A stretch of DNA of 64,000 nt from Methanoregula sp. (GCA_041645435.1 JBAZQB010000007.1:1-64000), one strand, 5' to 3'. Positions 46,989 through 55,858 are shown, counted from the first letter of the stretch. Notes: generated from the letters alone by a model not told the origin. Made by a program: numbers and translations.

Positions 46989-47920
46989 ATGAAATACATT
47001 ATTACCGGTGGTGCTGGCTTCATCGGCTCGCATCTTGTTGAAGAGCTGGAGAGGCAGAAGCACGAGGTCGTAGTCCTTGACAATCTGTTCTCAGGCAAGA
47101 TGGAGAATATCGCACCATTTCTCAAAAAGGATGCAGTCTCTTTTGTGAAGGGAAGCATCACGGACCTTCCGCTTCTTCATAAGACATTTGAAGGGGCAGA
47201 TGGAATCTTTCATCAGGGTGCGATCGCATCGGTTCCCCACTCAGTGGTAAATCCCCATCATACTCATGAAGTGAACCTGACGGGAACCCTCAATGTCCTA
47301 ACAACCGCACGCGACTGCGGTGTAAAAAAGGTGGTATTCGCCTCATCTGCGGCAGTCTATGGCGACAATCCCGAGATGCCCAAGCGGGAGGATATGATAA
47401 CCGATCCGCTCTCACCATACGCGGTATCAAAACTGGCTGGGGAACAGTATTGTTCGGTCTTCTCCCGGATATATGGCTCCGGTGTATTGCACTGAGATAC
47501 TTCAATGTTTTTGGCCCCCGACAGGATCCCGGTTCCCCCTACTCCGGTGTCATCACAAAATTCATTGCTAATACACTTGCCCACCGTCCGCTGGTAATCT
47601 TCGGCAACGGTACCCAGACGCGCGATTTTGTATACGTAAAGGATGTTGTCCCGGCAAATATCCGGGCAATGCAATCCGGAGAACCGGGCATTTTCAATGT
47701 TGCATGCGGCCTTAGGATCAATCTGCGTGAACTGTCCGATATGATCATGGAGATTACCGGCAGTGAGGTTCCGGTTACATTCGGACCTTCGGCTCCCGGG
47801 GATATCAGGGACTCACTGGCAGATATCTCCCTTGCAAGGAATGCTTTGGGGTACGCACCAGAATATACCGTTAAAACAGGGCTGGCCGAGACCGTGAAAT
47901 GGTTCCGGGAGCTGGGATAA
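46989..47920 (+). pseudogene. Frameshifted NAD-dependent sugar epimerase (GalE-like)
   Basis: Two overlapping frames make one extended short-chain dehydrogenase: MKYIITGGAGFIGSHLVEEL with the NAD-binding TGGAGFIG and catalytic YAVSK in the first, then RCIALRYFNVFGPRQDPGSP and the rest in the second. Compared with the intact paralogue at 57916 (YGLKTLSFRYF), one base is missing between GGC and TCCGG at about 47477-47480, so translation stops at TGA 47493-47495. All other conserved positions are kept, so the loss appears recent. Confidence 0.8.
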
Positions 47921-48415
47921 TTGAAGTATATCCCGGAATTTCATTCTTTTTTGGAATAGTGAAAAACCGGATTCATCAGACCCGCCATCCCAACTCACCG
48001 GTCAGAGAGCAAATTCCCTACAACTGTATTGTATCTGTCCAAATGATAATATCCTATTAAGTAAGATGTATCTTACTGATTAATATGGAAGCCAGCATTA
48101 TCCGTATGAGCTCGAAAGGACAGATTGTCATTCCTGCATCCATGAGAAAAGGCTTAAAAGAAGGCGAAGAACTTCTTATCGTCCGTGATGGTGAACGATA
48201 TCTCATCAAACCACTGGGAGGATTTGAAGCTGCATTAAAAGAAGATATCGAATTTGCAGAAAAAACGGAACAGTCACTTGCCGAGTACCGGAAAGGATTA
48301 TTCAAGGTAAAGGAAAAACAAGAGTTCATCAACGAACTTGCATCATGGTGACAGTTGCCTACAGTCCGGGCTTTGAAAAAACCATCAGAAAGATCCAGGA
48401 TCATTCCATCAAAGA
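47921..48415. repeat. Duplicated toxin-antitoxin segment, copy 2 (intact)
   Basis: Direct-repeat partner of 46483-46975. It includes the leader, the intact AbrB antitoxin and the 5' part of the intact toxin. The two copies are about 1.4 kb apart. Confidence 0.8.
48085..48351 (+). CDS. AbrB/MazE-type antitoxin
   Basis: 88 residues with the AbrB core SSKGQIVIPASMRKGLKEGE. The C-terminal tail KEKQEFINELASW is intact here and overlaps the toxin start by 7 bp. It should bind its own promoter and neutralise the RelE-type toxin downstream. The leader contains AT-rich TATA-like sequence 15-30 bp upstream. Confidence 0.82.
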   Translation: MEASIIRMSSKGQIVIPASMRKGLKEGEELLIVRDGERYLIKPLGGFEAALKEDIEFAEKTEQSLAEYRKGLFKVKEKQEFINELASW

Positions 48416-48593
48416 GCGGATCAAAGCCCAGCTCATTAAAATTGTTAACCACCCGGAAACGGGAAAACCAATGCGATACTGCAAAAAAGGAACACGGGAA
48501 GTGTATATTCCTCCGTTCAGGTTGTCCTATATATATACAAAACAGCAGGATACCGTTATTTTTCTTTCGCTGTATCACAAAGATGAACAATAG
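48345..48593 (+). CDS. RelE/ParE-type toxin
   Basis: 82 residues (VAYSPGFEKTIRKIQDHSIK, NHPETGKPMRYCKKGTREVY, FRLSYIYTKQQDTVIFLSLY, HKDEQ). The P-M-R-Y...G-R-E-x-Y and L-x-Y...I-x-x-L-x-x-x-H-K pattern is that of RelE mRNA interferases. Overlap with the antitoxin gene supports an operon. Confidence 0.8.
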   Translation: MVTVAYSPGFEKTIRKIQDHSIKERIKAQLIKIVNHPETGKPMRYCKKGTREVYIPPFRLSYIYTKQQDTVIFLSLYHKDEQ

Positions 48594-48927
48594 GTTCATG
48601 AAGATCCGAACCCGGGATACAGTATTTAATGCACAGGATCTAAAAAGGATGCATATCACCCTGTTGAATTCAACCACAATTCTGTACCTGGCGTTTGCGT
48701 ATTGATATCCAAAAAACAGGTGGCTGTACGGTCACCTGTTTTTGCAGGTCATCCGGGAAATTATCAGAATTACGGTTTGCCTGAATACAGGATTTGGAAC
48801 AATCTTCGATAAACGATTGCACAGTACCATGGAAGGGGATACAAAAAAAGGTCCTGAATAATCCCGGTTATTAAAGGGGAGAGACCAGACTATTCCGGTT
48901 CAGCAGGATCTCCTTTCCCAAAAATGA

Positions 48928-49299
48928 TTATTGATTAATGGTTATCACTTCGAATGAGCGACGGATTAGCAACGGGTCTATGGTTTCCGGAAGAATCCGG
49001 TACCGGTGCCATGTCCGTTCCGGCCCTCTCACCCAGAGTTCCCGGTAAATTCCTTCAGGGACCTTAAGCTCCCGCAACTCTCTGATTTCCTGTGCACAGG
49101 ATCTCCCGATAGTTTCCAGTCTGAAACCGGCATACTTCAGTCTCCGGACCCGCACAAGACTTGTGCATCCCCGGTCGTGGATAATAAAGTCGAACGCAAG
49201 TTTTGCATCTGTGATCAGGCCAATCATGATTAATCCCCATCCAATTGCATGACGTTGGGCTTCAGTGATTGCAACGACCGGCTTGTATCCCCGGGTCAT
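48928..49299 (-). CDS. Repeat-associated nuclease-like hypothetical protein (123 residues)
   Basis: Paralogue of the product at 56288-56818: shared RG-x-KPVVAI-EA-R start, FDFII/V...VRVRRLK-AGFR, Q-I-REL and ELWVRGP-R-xHRYRxLPET. The FDF...VRVRRLK core with the preceding basic and acidic residues resembles the central sheet of a restriction-endonuclease-like fold, but catalytic residues are not certain. It ends shortly after LPETIDPLL, whereas the paralogue has a further 60 residues. Both lie 245-250 bp from a copy of the ~500-bp repeat. Confidence 0.6.
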   Translation of the reverse strand: MTRGYKPVVAITEAQRHAIGWGLIMIGLITDAKLAFDFIIHDRGCTSLVRVRRLKYAGFRLETIGRSCAQEIRELRELKVPEGIYRELWVRGPERTWHRYRILPETIDPLLIRRSFEVITINQ

Positions 49300-49541
49300 C
49301 CTGTCACCCCCTGCCTCATTTCATGTCCCGAAACATTCGAACAATTTTTTCCGGACGTGAGTTCGTTGAGCATTACATGTGATTGCAGACCGGTTTTTCC
49401 GGTCTTGTTTCTACATTCTCCTGATCCAATGGAGTTAGCGAGTTCATGCAGGCCACATTTTTCTGTCCTGTCAGGACGTACCTTTTCATCAATCAATCCC
49501 TTTGAGTGATTTATCAATGTATGTCTCCTGCCGCACGGCAT
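49296..49541 (-). CDS. Small ORF overlapping the nuclease-like gene
   Basis: 81-residue frame whose stop overlaps the next start as ATGA, as in the 56815-57033 locus. The sequence is weakly similar to its counterpart and has no known motif. It may only be conserved leader DNA. Confidence 0.3.
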   Translation of the reverse strand: MPCGRRHTLINHSKGLIDEKVRPDRTEKCGLHELANSIGSGECRNKTGKTGLQSHVMLNELTSGKNCSNVSGHEMRQGVTG

Positions 49542-49543
49542 TC

Positions 49544-50060
49544 AGAATCTCCGGGCAAGTACCAGAGCGTGCGCTATCCGCTGATACGATCAGAGAAGCG
49601 CTTTTGCAAAGCTGCTGCCCGTTTGAAGCAGTGGGGCAAAATATACCTCTGTCAGAGAGGGGTCTTGAATTTTGATGAAGGGAGAAAAACCGGTTGGCCC
49701 GTGTTTCTCATAAGCCACAGGAATGAGATCCTGTTTCTGCGATGTTCCGGAATGTACCGGATATCGTATCGCAACGCCCGTTTGATCGATTCTTGCCGAA
49801 ACCCACCCATATTCACTATTTTTACCAAATACCGAAATAAAAAAACCGTCCATGGATGCGACCGGTGGCAGGTTCCGAAATTCCTCAATGAACAAAGTGT
49901 GCAAAAAATGCATCCTCCGGAACACCATTAAAGAGGAAGGATTTGTTACTGGCATTACCGATATTTTGTCGAATCCGGGTGCAGATTCGGACGGAAATTC
50001 AGATGGTGGACAGAAGACCCGGAAGAATGTGTTCACAGTGATCTGACGGGTGGAAACGGA
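49544..50060. repeat. Dispersed ~500-bp repeat, copy 1
   Basis: Homologous to 52011-52484 and 57066-57625. All three share, in order, a CGCTATCCGC-GATAC box, GGGTTCTTGAATTTT-like, ATCGTATCGCA-like and GGTGGCAGGTTCC...CAAAAAATG...CTCCGGAACACC. Copy 1 and copy 2 agree best at the left end. Confidence 0.8.
49852..50046 (+). CDS. Small Cys-containing ORF within the repeat, copy 1
   Basis: 64-residue frame with CKKCILRNTIKEEGF. The frame is kept in copy 3 (57437-57607) and partly in copy 2, where Cys and reading frame drift. It may be the start of a decayed protein carried by the repeat. Confidence 0.35.
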   Translation: MDATGGRFRNSSMNKVCKKCILRNTIKEEGFVTGITDILSNPGADSDGNSDGGQKTRKNVFTVI

Positions 50061-50202
50061 GCCTATATTGAGCGTCTTTTTACTATGATCTGTTTAAAGA
50101 GGGAATTTCACATTACATATGATATGTATATCCGCATCGGATAGTTTGCAATTGAATCTGTTTCAGTTCATCAATAATTTCATTGATCTGAAAAAAAACA
50201 AC
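50047..50202. other. Gap between repeat and insertion sequence, no gene seen
   Basis: AT-rich. Its last 15 bases (CTGAAAAAAAACAAC) are the left target duplication of the insertion sequence. Confidence 0.6.
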
Positions 50203-51183
50203 TGTGATATCCCAAATTAATTTTACACATATAACCATTTCTTCGCATAATCCAAAATCCTCTCTGGAGGCAATCTGTACCAGAATACATTACACGGCTC
50301 ATCTCAGTCAAGGCTCATGTGAGGTTTGATGACATTGTACCACCGAACGACTTTGTCAATTGAACCCAAACGAGGAATTTTCCGTTCAACCTCTCCAAAG
50401 AAACGCTCGATCTTCCCGTTGGTCTGTGGATGTTTTATTCGAGCGACAATGTGTTTGATTCCGTTTTGATCAAGGAACTCTCCGAAGGTGTGTCGGGCAT
50501 TTTCCCGGTCGCGAGCTGAAACGAATTGCGTACCATGGTCCGTCAGGATCTCCCGCGGAGTCCCGTACTCAGTGAATCCCTGGTTAAGTACTGTAATGGT
50601 GTTTTGTGTGGTAGGAGAATCGAAGACACCGCAGCAGGTAATGAGCCGGGACGAATCGTCAATAAATGCGACAACCCAACGTTTGGTTCCGTCAATTTCG
50701 AACTCTTTTCAGTCCCCTTGCCACAGCGACATAGAATGAGCCCGTTCGTAGCGGACATACTTCCGTTGTTTGCGTTTCTTCATGTTCACCTCAACAAGCC
50801 CGTGCGAGAGAAGGACACGATAGATCCGGTTGTGAGGGATGTGGATCCCGCGTGTTTGTTCGATCTTTTTCTCAAGATGAACGGGACCGAGATCGTTCTC
50901 GTAATATGATTCCAGGATTATCTGTTCAGTTTCTGAATCGATAGGTTCTGGCTTTCTTCCAGGACAACGAAGTTCGGGGATTACCAGTCTCTGTTCGAAT
51001 TGAGTGATTAATTGGTAAATCCGCTGGCGAGTGACTTGGAAATCCCGAGCTATCTCTGAAACCGGCTTCTCTTTCAGCCATTGCTTGATTAGTCTCTCGA
51101 TATCCCGATCTGATAGTTTACTCACATCGATATTTACATTTGATGTCAAATGATTTCGGGATACTACACTGAAAAAAAACAAC
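50188..51183. mobile_element. IS481-type insertion sequence with 15-bp target duplication
   Basis: The element occupies 50203-51168 (966 bp). Its ends are imperfect 25-bp inverted repeats (about 19 of 25 match, both starting TGT and containing TATCCC). CTGAAAAAAAACAAC is present on both sides (50188-50202 and 51169-51183), a perfect 15-bp target site duplication, long as in the IS481 family. The transposase inside is interrupted. Confidence 0.85.
50223..51149 (-). pseudogene. IS481-type transposase with two in-frame TGA codons
   Basis: The frame runs from near 51149 to TAA at 50223-50225. An N-terminal helix-turn-helix (SEIARDFQVTRQRIYQLITQ) is followed by the DDE core: WQGD, LTDHGTQF and NGKIERFF. 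The frame is broken by TGA at 50709-50711, exactly where the family has Trp (WQGD-W-KEF), and by TGA at 50304-50306 where Trp is expected again (MSLD-W-DEP). All other positions read through without shifts to a typical end (PPERILDYAKKWLYV). About 308 codons in all. TTG or GTG must serve as start. Confidence 0.82.
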
Positions 51184-51335
51184 CGAAAGCCTTTAACGAT
51201 GATTGATAAAATTTCAGATCATGTCAGGATAAGGGGAAAAATTTTTATTGTACCATATCCCGATGTAGGTCACTTCCACGGTTTGCGACTTTTTTGATAC
51301 GAAATTTAATAATGTGTCCTGCTGTAGTCTATAGT

Positions 51336-51599
51336 ATGACTCAGGCAATTCATCCCCCTCAAAATCTTGATCTGACCGTACGGAAAGGAAAAGTTTCTAA
51401 GACCACGATCCAGGTTACCCCTCATACCAAGGATTACCTGGATAAAATCAAAGAACAGTCCGGAGTCGAGACCTATGATCAGGCAATTCTGTTCCTGATC
51501 CGCGAGCGACGGAAACATCTCCCGTCGTCATTCGGAAAATTACCCGGTATCGGTCATTTTACCCGCGAGGAGGATGATTCTCATCGGATTCGTCATTGA
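51336..51599 (+). CDS. VapB-type antitoxin
   Basis: 87 residues from the ATG at 51336 (MTQAIHPPQNLDLTV). KTTIQVTPHTKDYLDKIKEQ is a ribbon-helix-helix-like DNA-binding segment and the C-terminal HFTREEDDSHRIRH would contact the toxin. Overlaps the PIN toxin gene by 26 bp. A TATA-like AATTTAATAA lies about 25 bp upstream. Confidence 0.75.
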   Translation: MTQAIHPPQNLDLTVRKGKVSKTTIQVTPHTKDYLDKIKEQSGVETYDQAILFLIRERRKHLPSSFGKLPGIGHFTREEDDSHRIRH

Positions 51600-51966
51600 T
51601 ACGTGGGTCTGGGTTGAATATTATCTCGGTGAAGATTCACGCGTGAATGAGTATATCGAAAATGACAGCCTCGACTTGTTCACGTCCACAATTACCCTCA
51701 CCGAGATGATAAAATTCCTTCATCAGAACCACGAGAATCCGGAGAATATCCGTCATGTTGTTTCAGAGATAGGTATCCGGAGTCTTGTTATCCCGGTAAC
51801 AGAAGATATTGCCATTCTTGCCGGTGAATTCAAAAATGAGGGATTTAAAGGTGGGATTGCCGATACCATCATCCTCGCAACCGCCCGATCCGGGGGTCAT
51901 ACCGTGGTCACCGGTGATCCTCATTTCAAAGCGATATCTGACGCCGTGTTCATTAAAACCGGCTGA
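51574..51966 (+). CDS. VapC-type PIN-domain toxin
   Basis: 130 residues. PIN acidic residues are seen in VIDTWVWVEY, TLTEMIKFL, GGIADTIILATA and VTGDPHF. Such toxins cleave RNA with Mg2+. The start overlaps the antitoxin end. The ~500-bp repeat copy 2 begins 45 bp after the stop. Confidence 0.85.
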   Translation: MILIGFVIDTWVWVEYYLGEDSRVNEYIENDSLDLFTSTITLTEMIKFLHQNHENPENIRHVVSEIGIRSLVIPVTEDIAILAGEFKNEGFKGGIADTIILATARSGGHTVVTGDPHFKAISDAVFIKTG

Positions 51967-52010
51967 TCTTTTTTTATCCGTGAATCTGGTTATCCGATGG
52001 ATGGTTTTTA

Positions 52011-52484
52011 AGAATCTCCGGGCAAGTACCAGAGCGTACACTATCCGCTGATACGATCAGAGAAGCGCTTTTCAAAGGCTGCAGCCTGTTTTCAGACCAT
52101 GTGGCAAACATACCCCGGGAGAGAGGGCTCTTGAATTTTACTGAAGGGAATTAAAATCGCCGGGCCCGAATTTCTCCCAATTCCCTGGAATAAGATTGAT
52201 TTTCTACGCTGTTTCGAGGGGATATACCGGATATCATATCACAGCGATCGTTTTATCAGTTATTGCCTACACCCATCATTATTCATCATTTTACCAATCC
52301 CCGGAATAAAAAACGTCCAAGGCTGCGACTGCTGGCAGGTTCCAGGATTCCTCAATGGACAAAATGTTCAAAAAATGTCTCCTCCGGAACACCAATAAAG
52401 AGAAAGGATTTGTTGTGGATTTTACCGAGATTTACGAGAATGGATTTGAGCGAATGTTTCTCTGGTGGACAGAAGATCTGAAAT
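52011..52484. repeat. Dispersed ~500-bp repeat, copy 2 (interrupted by MITE)
   Basis: Begins AGAATCTCCGGGCAAGTACC as in copy 1 and follows it to GTGGACAGAAGATCTGAAAT, where a MITE-like element begins. The small Cys ORF is in frame but its first Cys is changed (KMFKKCLLRN). No nuclease-like gene lies beside this copy. Confidence 0.8.
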
Positions 52485-52787
52485 GGGTAATGTACTATTT
52501 CAGCCCCTAAATTCCGGAAGGATTTTCGGAGTGAAAACCGGTATAAATTGCATGCCTAAAATGTATTGTAAAAAGGACATCCGGTTGGTCCGGAAAACAC
52601 TAACGCTCCAGGGGCTTCGCCCCGCCGCTATGGCGCCCCTGGGTGCGATAGTGCTGTATTATCTAAATGGGATCTTAGTTAATTCAGAGAAATCGCATGC
52701 GTCCCCGCCCCCAATGGGCGCAGGGCTGGCGCAAGGGGGGCGGATGATTGTTAGAGTGAGGTTCGGGGCTAGATTGGTACTTTACCC
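52485..52787. mobile_element. MITE-like non-coding element, copy 2
   Basis: 303 bp, starting GGGTAATGTACTATTTCAGC and ending in its imperfect complement TTGGTACTTTACCC. Shares the GGGGCTTCGCCCC hairpin (52611-52623) and most of the interior with 35646-35953, although the second hairpin is weaker. It is inserted at or next to the end of repeat copy 2. Confidence 0.7.
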
Positions 52788-52943
52788 TCTGAAATAATAT
52801 GTCCACCAGGATATTTCGGACTGAAAAGGTCCCGATTTTGAGCGTATTTTGGCGGTAGTTATCATAAAGTCATCCCAAGCCGGATGAGGGTATGCCCTGA
52901 AAAATTTTTGGGGATTTCGATAAAAAGGGATTTTGATCGTATA

Positions 52944-53219
52944 TCATTTATAAGAACTGTACCAGTGCTCGTATTCCTTATGACTGGTGAAGCAGTGCAA
53001 TATATACGTTCGATCTTCACTGATATCGTAAATTATTCTCGCTTGTTTCGTTACGTTCTCAACATGACAGGGAATGCCATGTTTCATATGTTTACGTGGG
53101 GGCCTGGCATGTATTTTTTCAAGATGCATAAGGAATACAGATTTCATGTCCTGATGCATTGTTGACAATTCTTTTTTGGCAGAATCGGAAAAAACAAGTT
53201 CCATAATTCGTAGAAACAT
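52944..53219 (-). CDS. RelE-type toxin
   Basis: 91 residues (ELVFSDSAKKELSTMHQDMK, HGIPCHVENVTKQARIIYDI, YILHCFTSHKEYEHWYSSYK). The pattern of a basic helix pair, A-R-I-I-Y and a final H-K-E-Y-E-H-W is RelE-like. Start ATG at 53219 shares a base with the antitoxin stop (TGATG). Confidence 0.72.
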   Translation of the reverse strand: MFLRIMELVFSDSAKKELSTMHQDMKSVFLMHLEKIHARPPRKHMKHGIPCHVENVTKQARIIYDISEDRTYILHCFTSHKEYEHWYSSYK

Positions 53220-53455
53220 CAGCCTTTGAGAATCTTCTGTATCTCAGCAAATGAGTGGGTTGAGTTCTTCTTAGCCTTCATCTCACTCACTTCAATCGTA
53301 ACTGCTCTATGAACAAGCATGAGTTCTTCATCCTCAAGCATTCGTTCATAGGCGAGAATAGCCTGGCGGATAACCTCAGTCTGGTTTCCGGCATATCCTT
53401 TTTCAATGATCCTTTTTATTACCGCTTCATACGGGGAGCCAATGCTGATGTTCAT
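53219..53455 (-). CDS. Antitoxin of the RelE-type pair (ParD-like)
   Basis: 78 residues. SPYEAVIKRIIEKGYAGNQT and VIRQAILAYERML form a ribbon-helix-helix-like N-terminus, and the charged tail would wrap the toxin. TGATG overlap with the toxin gene. Confidence 0.72.
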   Translation of the reverse strand: MNISIGSPYEAVIKRIIEKGYAGNQTEVIRQAILAYERMLEDEELMLVHRAVTIEVSEMKAKKNSTHSFAEIQKILKG

Positions 53456-53951
53456 AATTCACAACGCTATGTATATTGGATGGACATTTGATGATATAAA
53501 GGATATTCATACGATCCAATCCTTTACTGAAAGAATAGCGTTTTCTGGCTCTGCTGAAACGCTTTCGAGAGAGGGATTTTACTCACGGGTGGCAAGGGGA
53601 TTTCCCCGGGAGTTGCCACCCCCTCCGGAAGTGTGGGAGGGACACGTTCCGTCACGATTAAGAATAATCGAACAATATGAAAATAAAAATTCACCAGAGC
53701 CCCGGTTTTCATTGATGTGAGGTGGCCTGACTAGCCGGAATGCATTCTTCACCAAAATTTTCCAACCAGAAAAAGAGCCATATTCGGCTGTATTTCAATT
53801 ATCATTACCCTAAAGGACGAGCTTCCCCACGGATCGGATACAGGCCTCATGAATCGGGTAATATGCAATTCGCGGGATGATCCACTGGGAGAGAGAACAT
53901 ATAAAAAATGTAGCAATAATTAACGATAATTATTTCGGAACGGGACCTTGT
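53456..53951. other. Intergenic region, no gene seen
   Basis: About 500 bp between two - strand toxin loci. Possible + strand frames have no ribosome-binding sites and read as low-quality sequence. Confidence 0.5.
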
Positions 53952-54383
53952 TTACGTGAACGGGTTATTAACCTGTATCCACGGGATCTTTTTAAAATGC
54001 GAATCTTCTGTATAGATCATACCAACCGAGTGCTGTTTCATGGTTGCCGCAAGCAGGGCGTCCCAAAAGTGAAGAGAGTACGTGCGCCGGATATCGATTG
54101 CATCCATAATCGTTCCCGGGTCATAGCCGATCACCCTCCACCCATCGAACGAGACAATGTCCCGGATAAATCGTGTAACAACGGCATCCGGTACCGGGTG
54201 TTTGACTTTTTCAGTCATAACGACAGAGAACTCCGCAAGGTTTTGTACTGACACCGTGAGATCGATCTCGGAGCGCCAGCATTGCGAGAGAAGTTCCACA
54301 GCAACCGCCCGCTTCTCCGGCTCCCCGGCATCAAGGGCATAGCAGAGAATATTCGTATCAATAAGTGCCGGTTGTGCGGTCAT
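53952..54383 (-). CDS. VapC-type PIN-domain toxin
   Basis: 143 residues from the ATG at 54383 (MTAQPALIDTNILCYALDAG). PIN acidic residues lie in LIDTNIL, QNLAEFSVV, FWDALLAAT and YTEDSHF. The start overlaps the antitoxin gene by 26 bp. Confidence 0.87.
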   Translation of the reverse strand: MTAQPALIDTNILCYALDAGEPEKRAVAVELLSQCWRSEIDLTVSVQNLAEFSVVMTEKVKHPVPDAVVTRFIRDIVSFDGWRVIGYDPGTIMDAIDIRRTYSLHFWDALLAATMKQHSVGMIYTEDSHFKKIPWIQVNNPFT

Positions 54384-54612
54384 AGAGGTCCTTTCGTTCC
54401 GTACAGGCATGCCTGCCGAGATGATATCCGGTTTCCAGAAGTGCAAGAGCGTCGCGTGCGATCTCATCCTGGGTCTGGTTATTCACCCAGCTCTCCAGGG
54501 CCTCGGCTGTTGCCTTGCCAAGGTATCCTTTCCGGTCCCCGAGCTTCTTCTTTGCTGCCTCCCGGAAACGTTTCTCGATATCATCATTGATGCTTATCGT
54601 AATGGTGCCCAT
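54358..54612 (-). CDS. VapB-type antitoxin
   Basis: 84 residues, MGTITISINDDIEKRFREAA, a ribbon-helix-helix start, then a long helical tail with an ALESWVNNQTQDEIARDALA toxin-binding region. First gene of a - strand pair with the PIN toxin. Confidence 0.8.
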   Translation of the reverse strand: MGTITISINDDIEKRFREAAKKKLGDRKGYLGKATAEALESWVNNQTQDEIARDALALLETGYHLGRHACTERKDLYDRTTGTY

Positions 54613-54754
54613 ATGTGTTTACGTGCGTTTTTAGATTATTTAAATAATTTGAGAATGTAAATTTAGAGAGTCTGGAGAATATTTACATCATCAAAATGGG
54701 GGAACAAGGTGTACTCTCCATTCCGGATAATTTATCCGGCCATACGGGGGAGTT

Positions 54755-55139
54755 ATGATCTATGAAACGGAAAAGATTGCACCAGATAATCCGGCTGAAT
54801 GGCTGAATCGTGCAAAAAACAATCTGGCTCTTGCAAAACAGCATTCCCGTGAAATTTATCCGGAAGACCTTTGCATCCGGGTCCAGACAGCAACAGGGAA
54901 TGCGATAAAGGCGGTTTACATCTATAGAACGTGGCATTCACCTATATCCTGATATCTCGCAGCTTTTGGCAGCTCTTGGAGAAAATGGTACCGTCATCCC
55001 TCAGGAGATAAAAACTGCCTCCACACTCACGCTCTATGCAGCTCAAACCCGATATCCCGGACTGGAGGGTCCGGTCAGTGATGACGAATATCATGAAGCT
55101 CTGGTGTTAGCAGAACGTGTTGTTGTTTGTGAGTCATAA
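54755..55139 (+). pseudogene. Frameshifted HEPN-domain gene
   Basis: The first frame gives AEWLNRAKNNLALAKQHSRE, then EDLCIRVQTATGNAIKAVYI and stops early. Shifting by one base at about 54922 restores ERGIHLYPDISQLLAALGEN and then TRYPGLEGPVSDDEYHEALV, typical of HEPN proteins (usually paired with MNT nucleotidyltransferases). No MNT gene is next to it. The shift breaks the C-terminal helices. The whole runs to TAA 55137-55139. Confidence 0.72.
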
Positions 55140-55227
55140 TGACGGGTTCAATTATCTTGAACCAACAAGTTATTTGCCGTAAAATGTAATCCTAACTATA
55201 AATGCAATAAATGGGGGTGGTGCAATT

Positions 55228-55446
55228 ATGACAAGGGCGATTGAAGTTGTGTACGAAAATAATGTTTTTAAACCGATTGAGCCGGTTGAAGGTATTAAAG
55301 AACATGAGAGAATGGTCGTGATATTCTCCCGACGTCCAGTCAAAAAAGGTCTTCGGAATTTAGCAGGAACAATAACCCATGACGAATCACGGGCAATGCA
55401 GAAATGTATTGATGAGGAGTTTGAAAGGATTGAAGGAAGTTGGTAA
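55228..55446 (+). CDS. DUF104 (AF2212-like) antitoxin
   Basis: 72 residues. EVVYENNVFKPIEPVEGIKE then ERMVVIFS is the DUF104 signature: a short beta-barrel antitoxin that begins with E-V-x-Y/YEN-G/N-V-F-K-P. The end overlaps the PIN gene. Confidence 0.83.
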   Translation: MTRAIEVVYENNVFKPIEPVEGIKEHERMVVIFSRRPVKKGLRNLAGTITHDESRAMQKCIDEEFERIEGSW

Positions 55447-55858
55447 ATTAGCGTTAGATACCAATGCTGTCATCGCCTACCGGGAGGGTATTCCTGACGT
55501 ATGTAACCAGGTCGATGAAGCAGATGCAATCATTTTACCGGTTACTGTTATTGGCGAACTCCTGTATGGTGCATTAAACAGTACAAAAACCAGACACAAT
55601 GAAAAATTTGTATATAAATTTATCGAGTATTCTCTTGTAATGCAGATCGACGAAGCCATTGCTGCACGGTATGCCACAGTTCGTTTTGATCTGAAGCAAC
55701 GGGGGAATCCAATTCCTGAGAATGATATCTGGATTGCAGCAGCATGTCTCGTTCTTGAAGTCCCATTGCTCAGTAGGGACGCTCATTTTAACCGAATTTC
55801 CGGATTAAAGGTCATTTCCTGGGAAAATACCGTGGATACAAAAAACAATAGAGGATAG
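55412..55858 (+). CDS. VapC-type PIN-domain toxin partner of DUF104
   Basis: 148 residues from an ATG at 55412 within the antitoxin gene. A TTG at 55430 would shorten it by six. PIN residues: LALDTNAVIAY, TVIGELLYGA, PENDIWIAAACL, SRDAHFNRI. DUF104-PIN pairs are common in archaea. Confidence 0.85.
   Translation: MRSLKGLKEVGKLALDTNAVIAYREGIPDVCNQVDEADAIILPVTVIGELLYGALNSTKTRHNEKFVYKFIEYSLVMQIDEAIAARYATVRFDLKQRGNPIPENDIWIAAACLVLEVPLLSRDAHFNRISGLKVISWENTVDTKNNRG

Noticed and set aside
48057..48677. 206-codon - strand frame opposite the AbrB/RelE pair
   Set aside because: Both + strand genes have clear family motifs and a coupled overlap. The antisense frame has none.
53406..53720. + strand frame upstream of the RelE/ParD pair
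   Set aside because: Starts inside the antitoxin gene on the opposite strand. No motif or ribosome-binding site.
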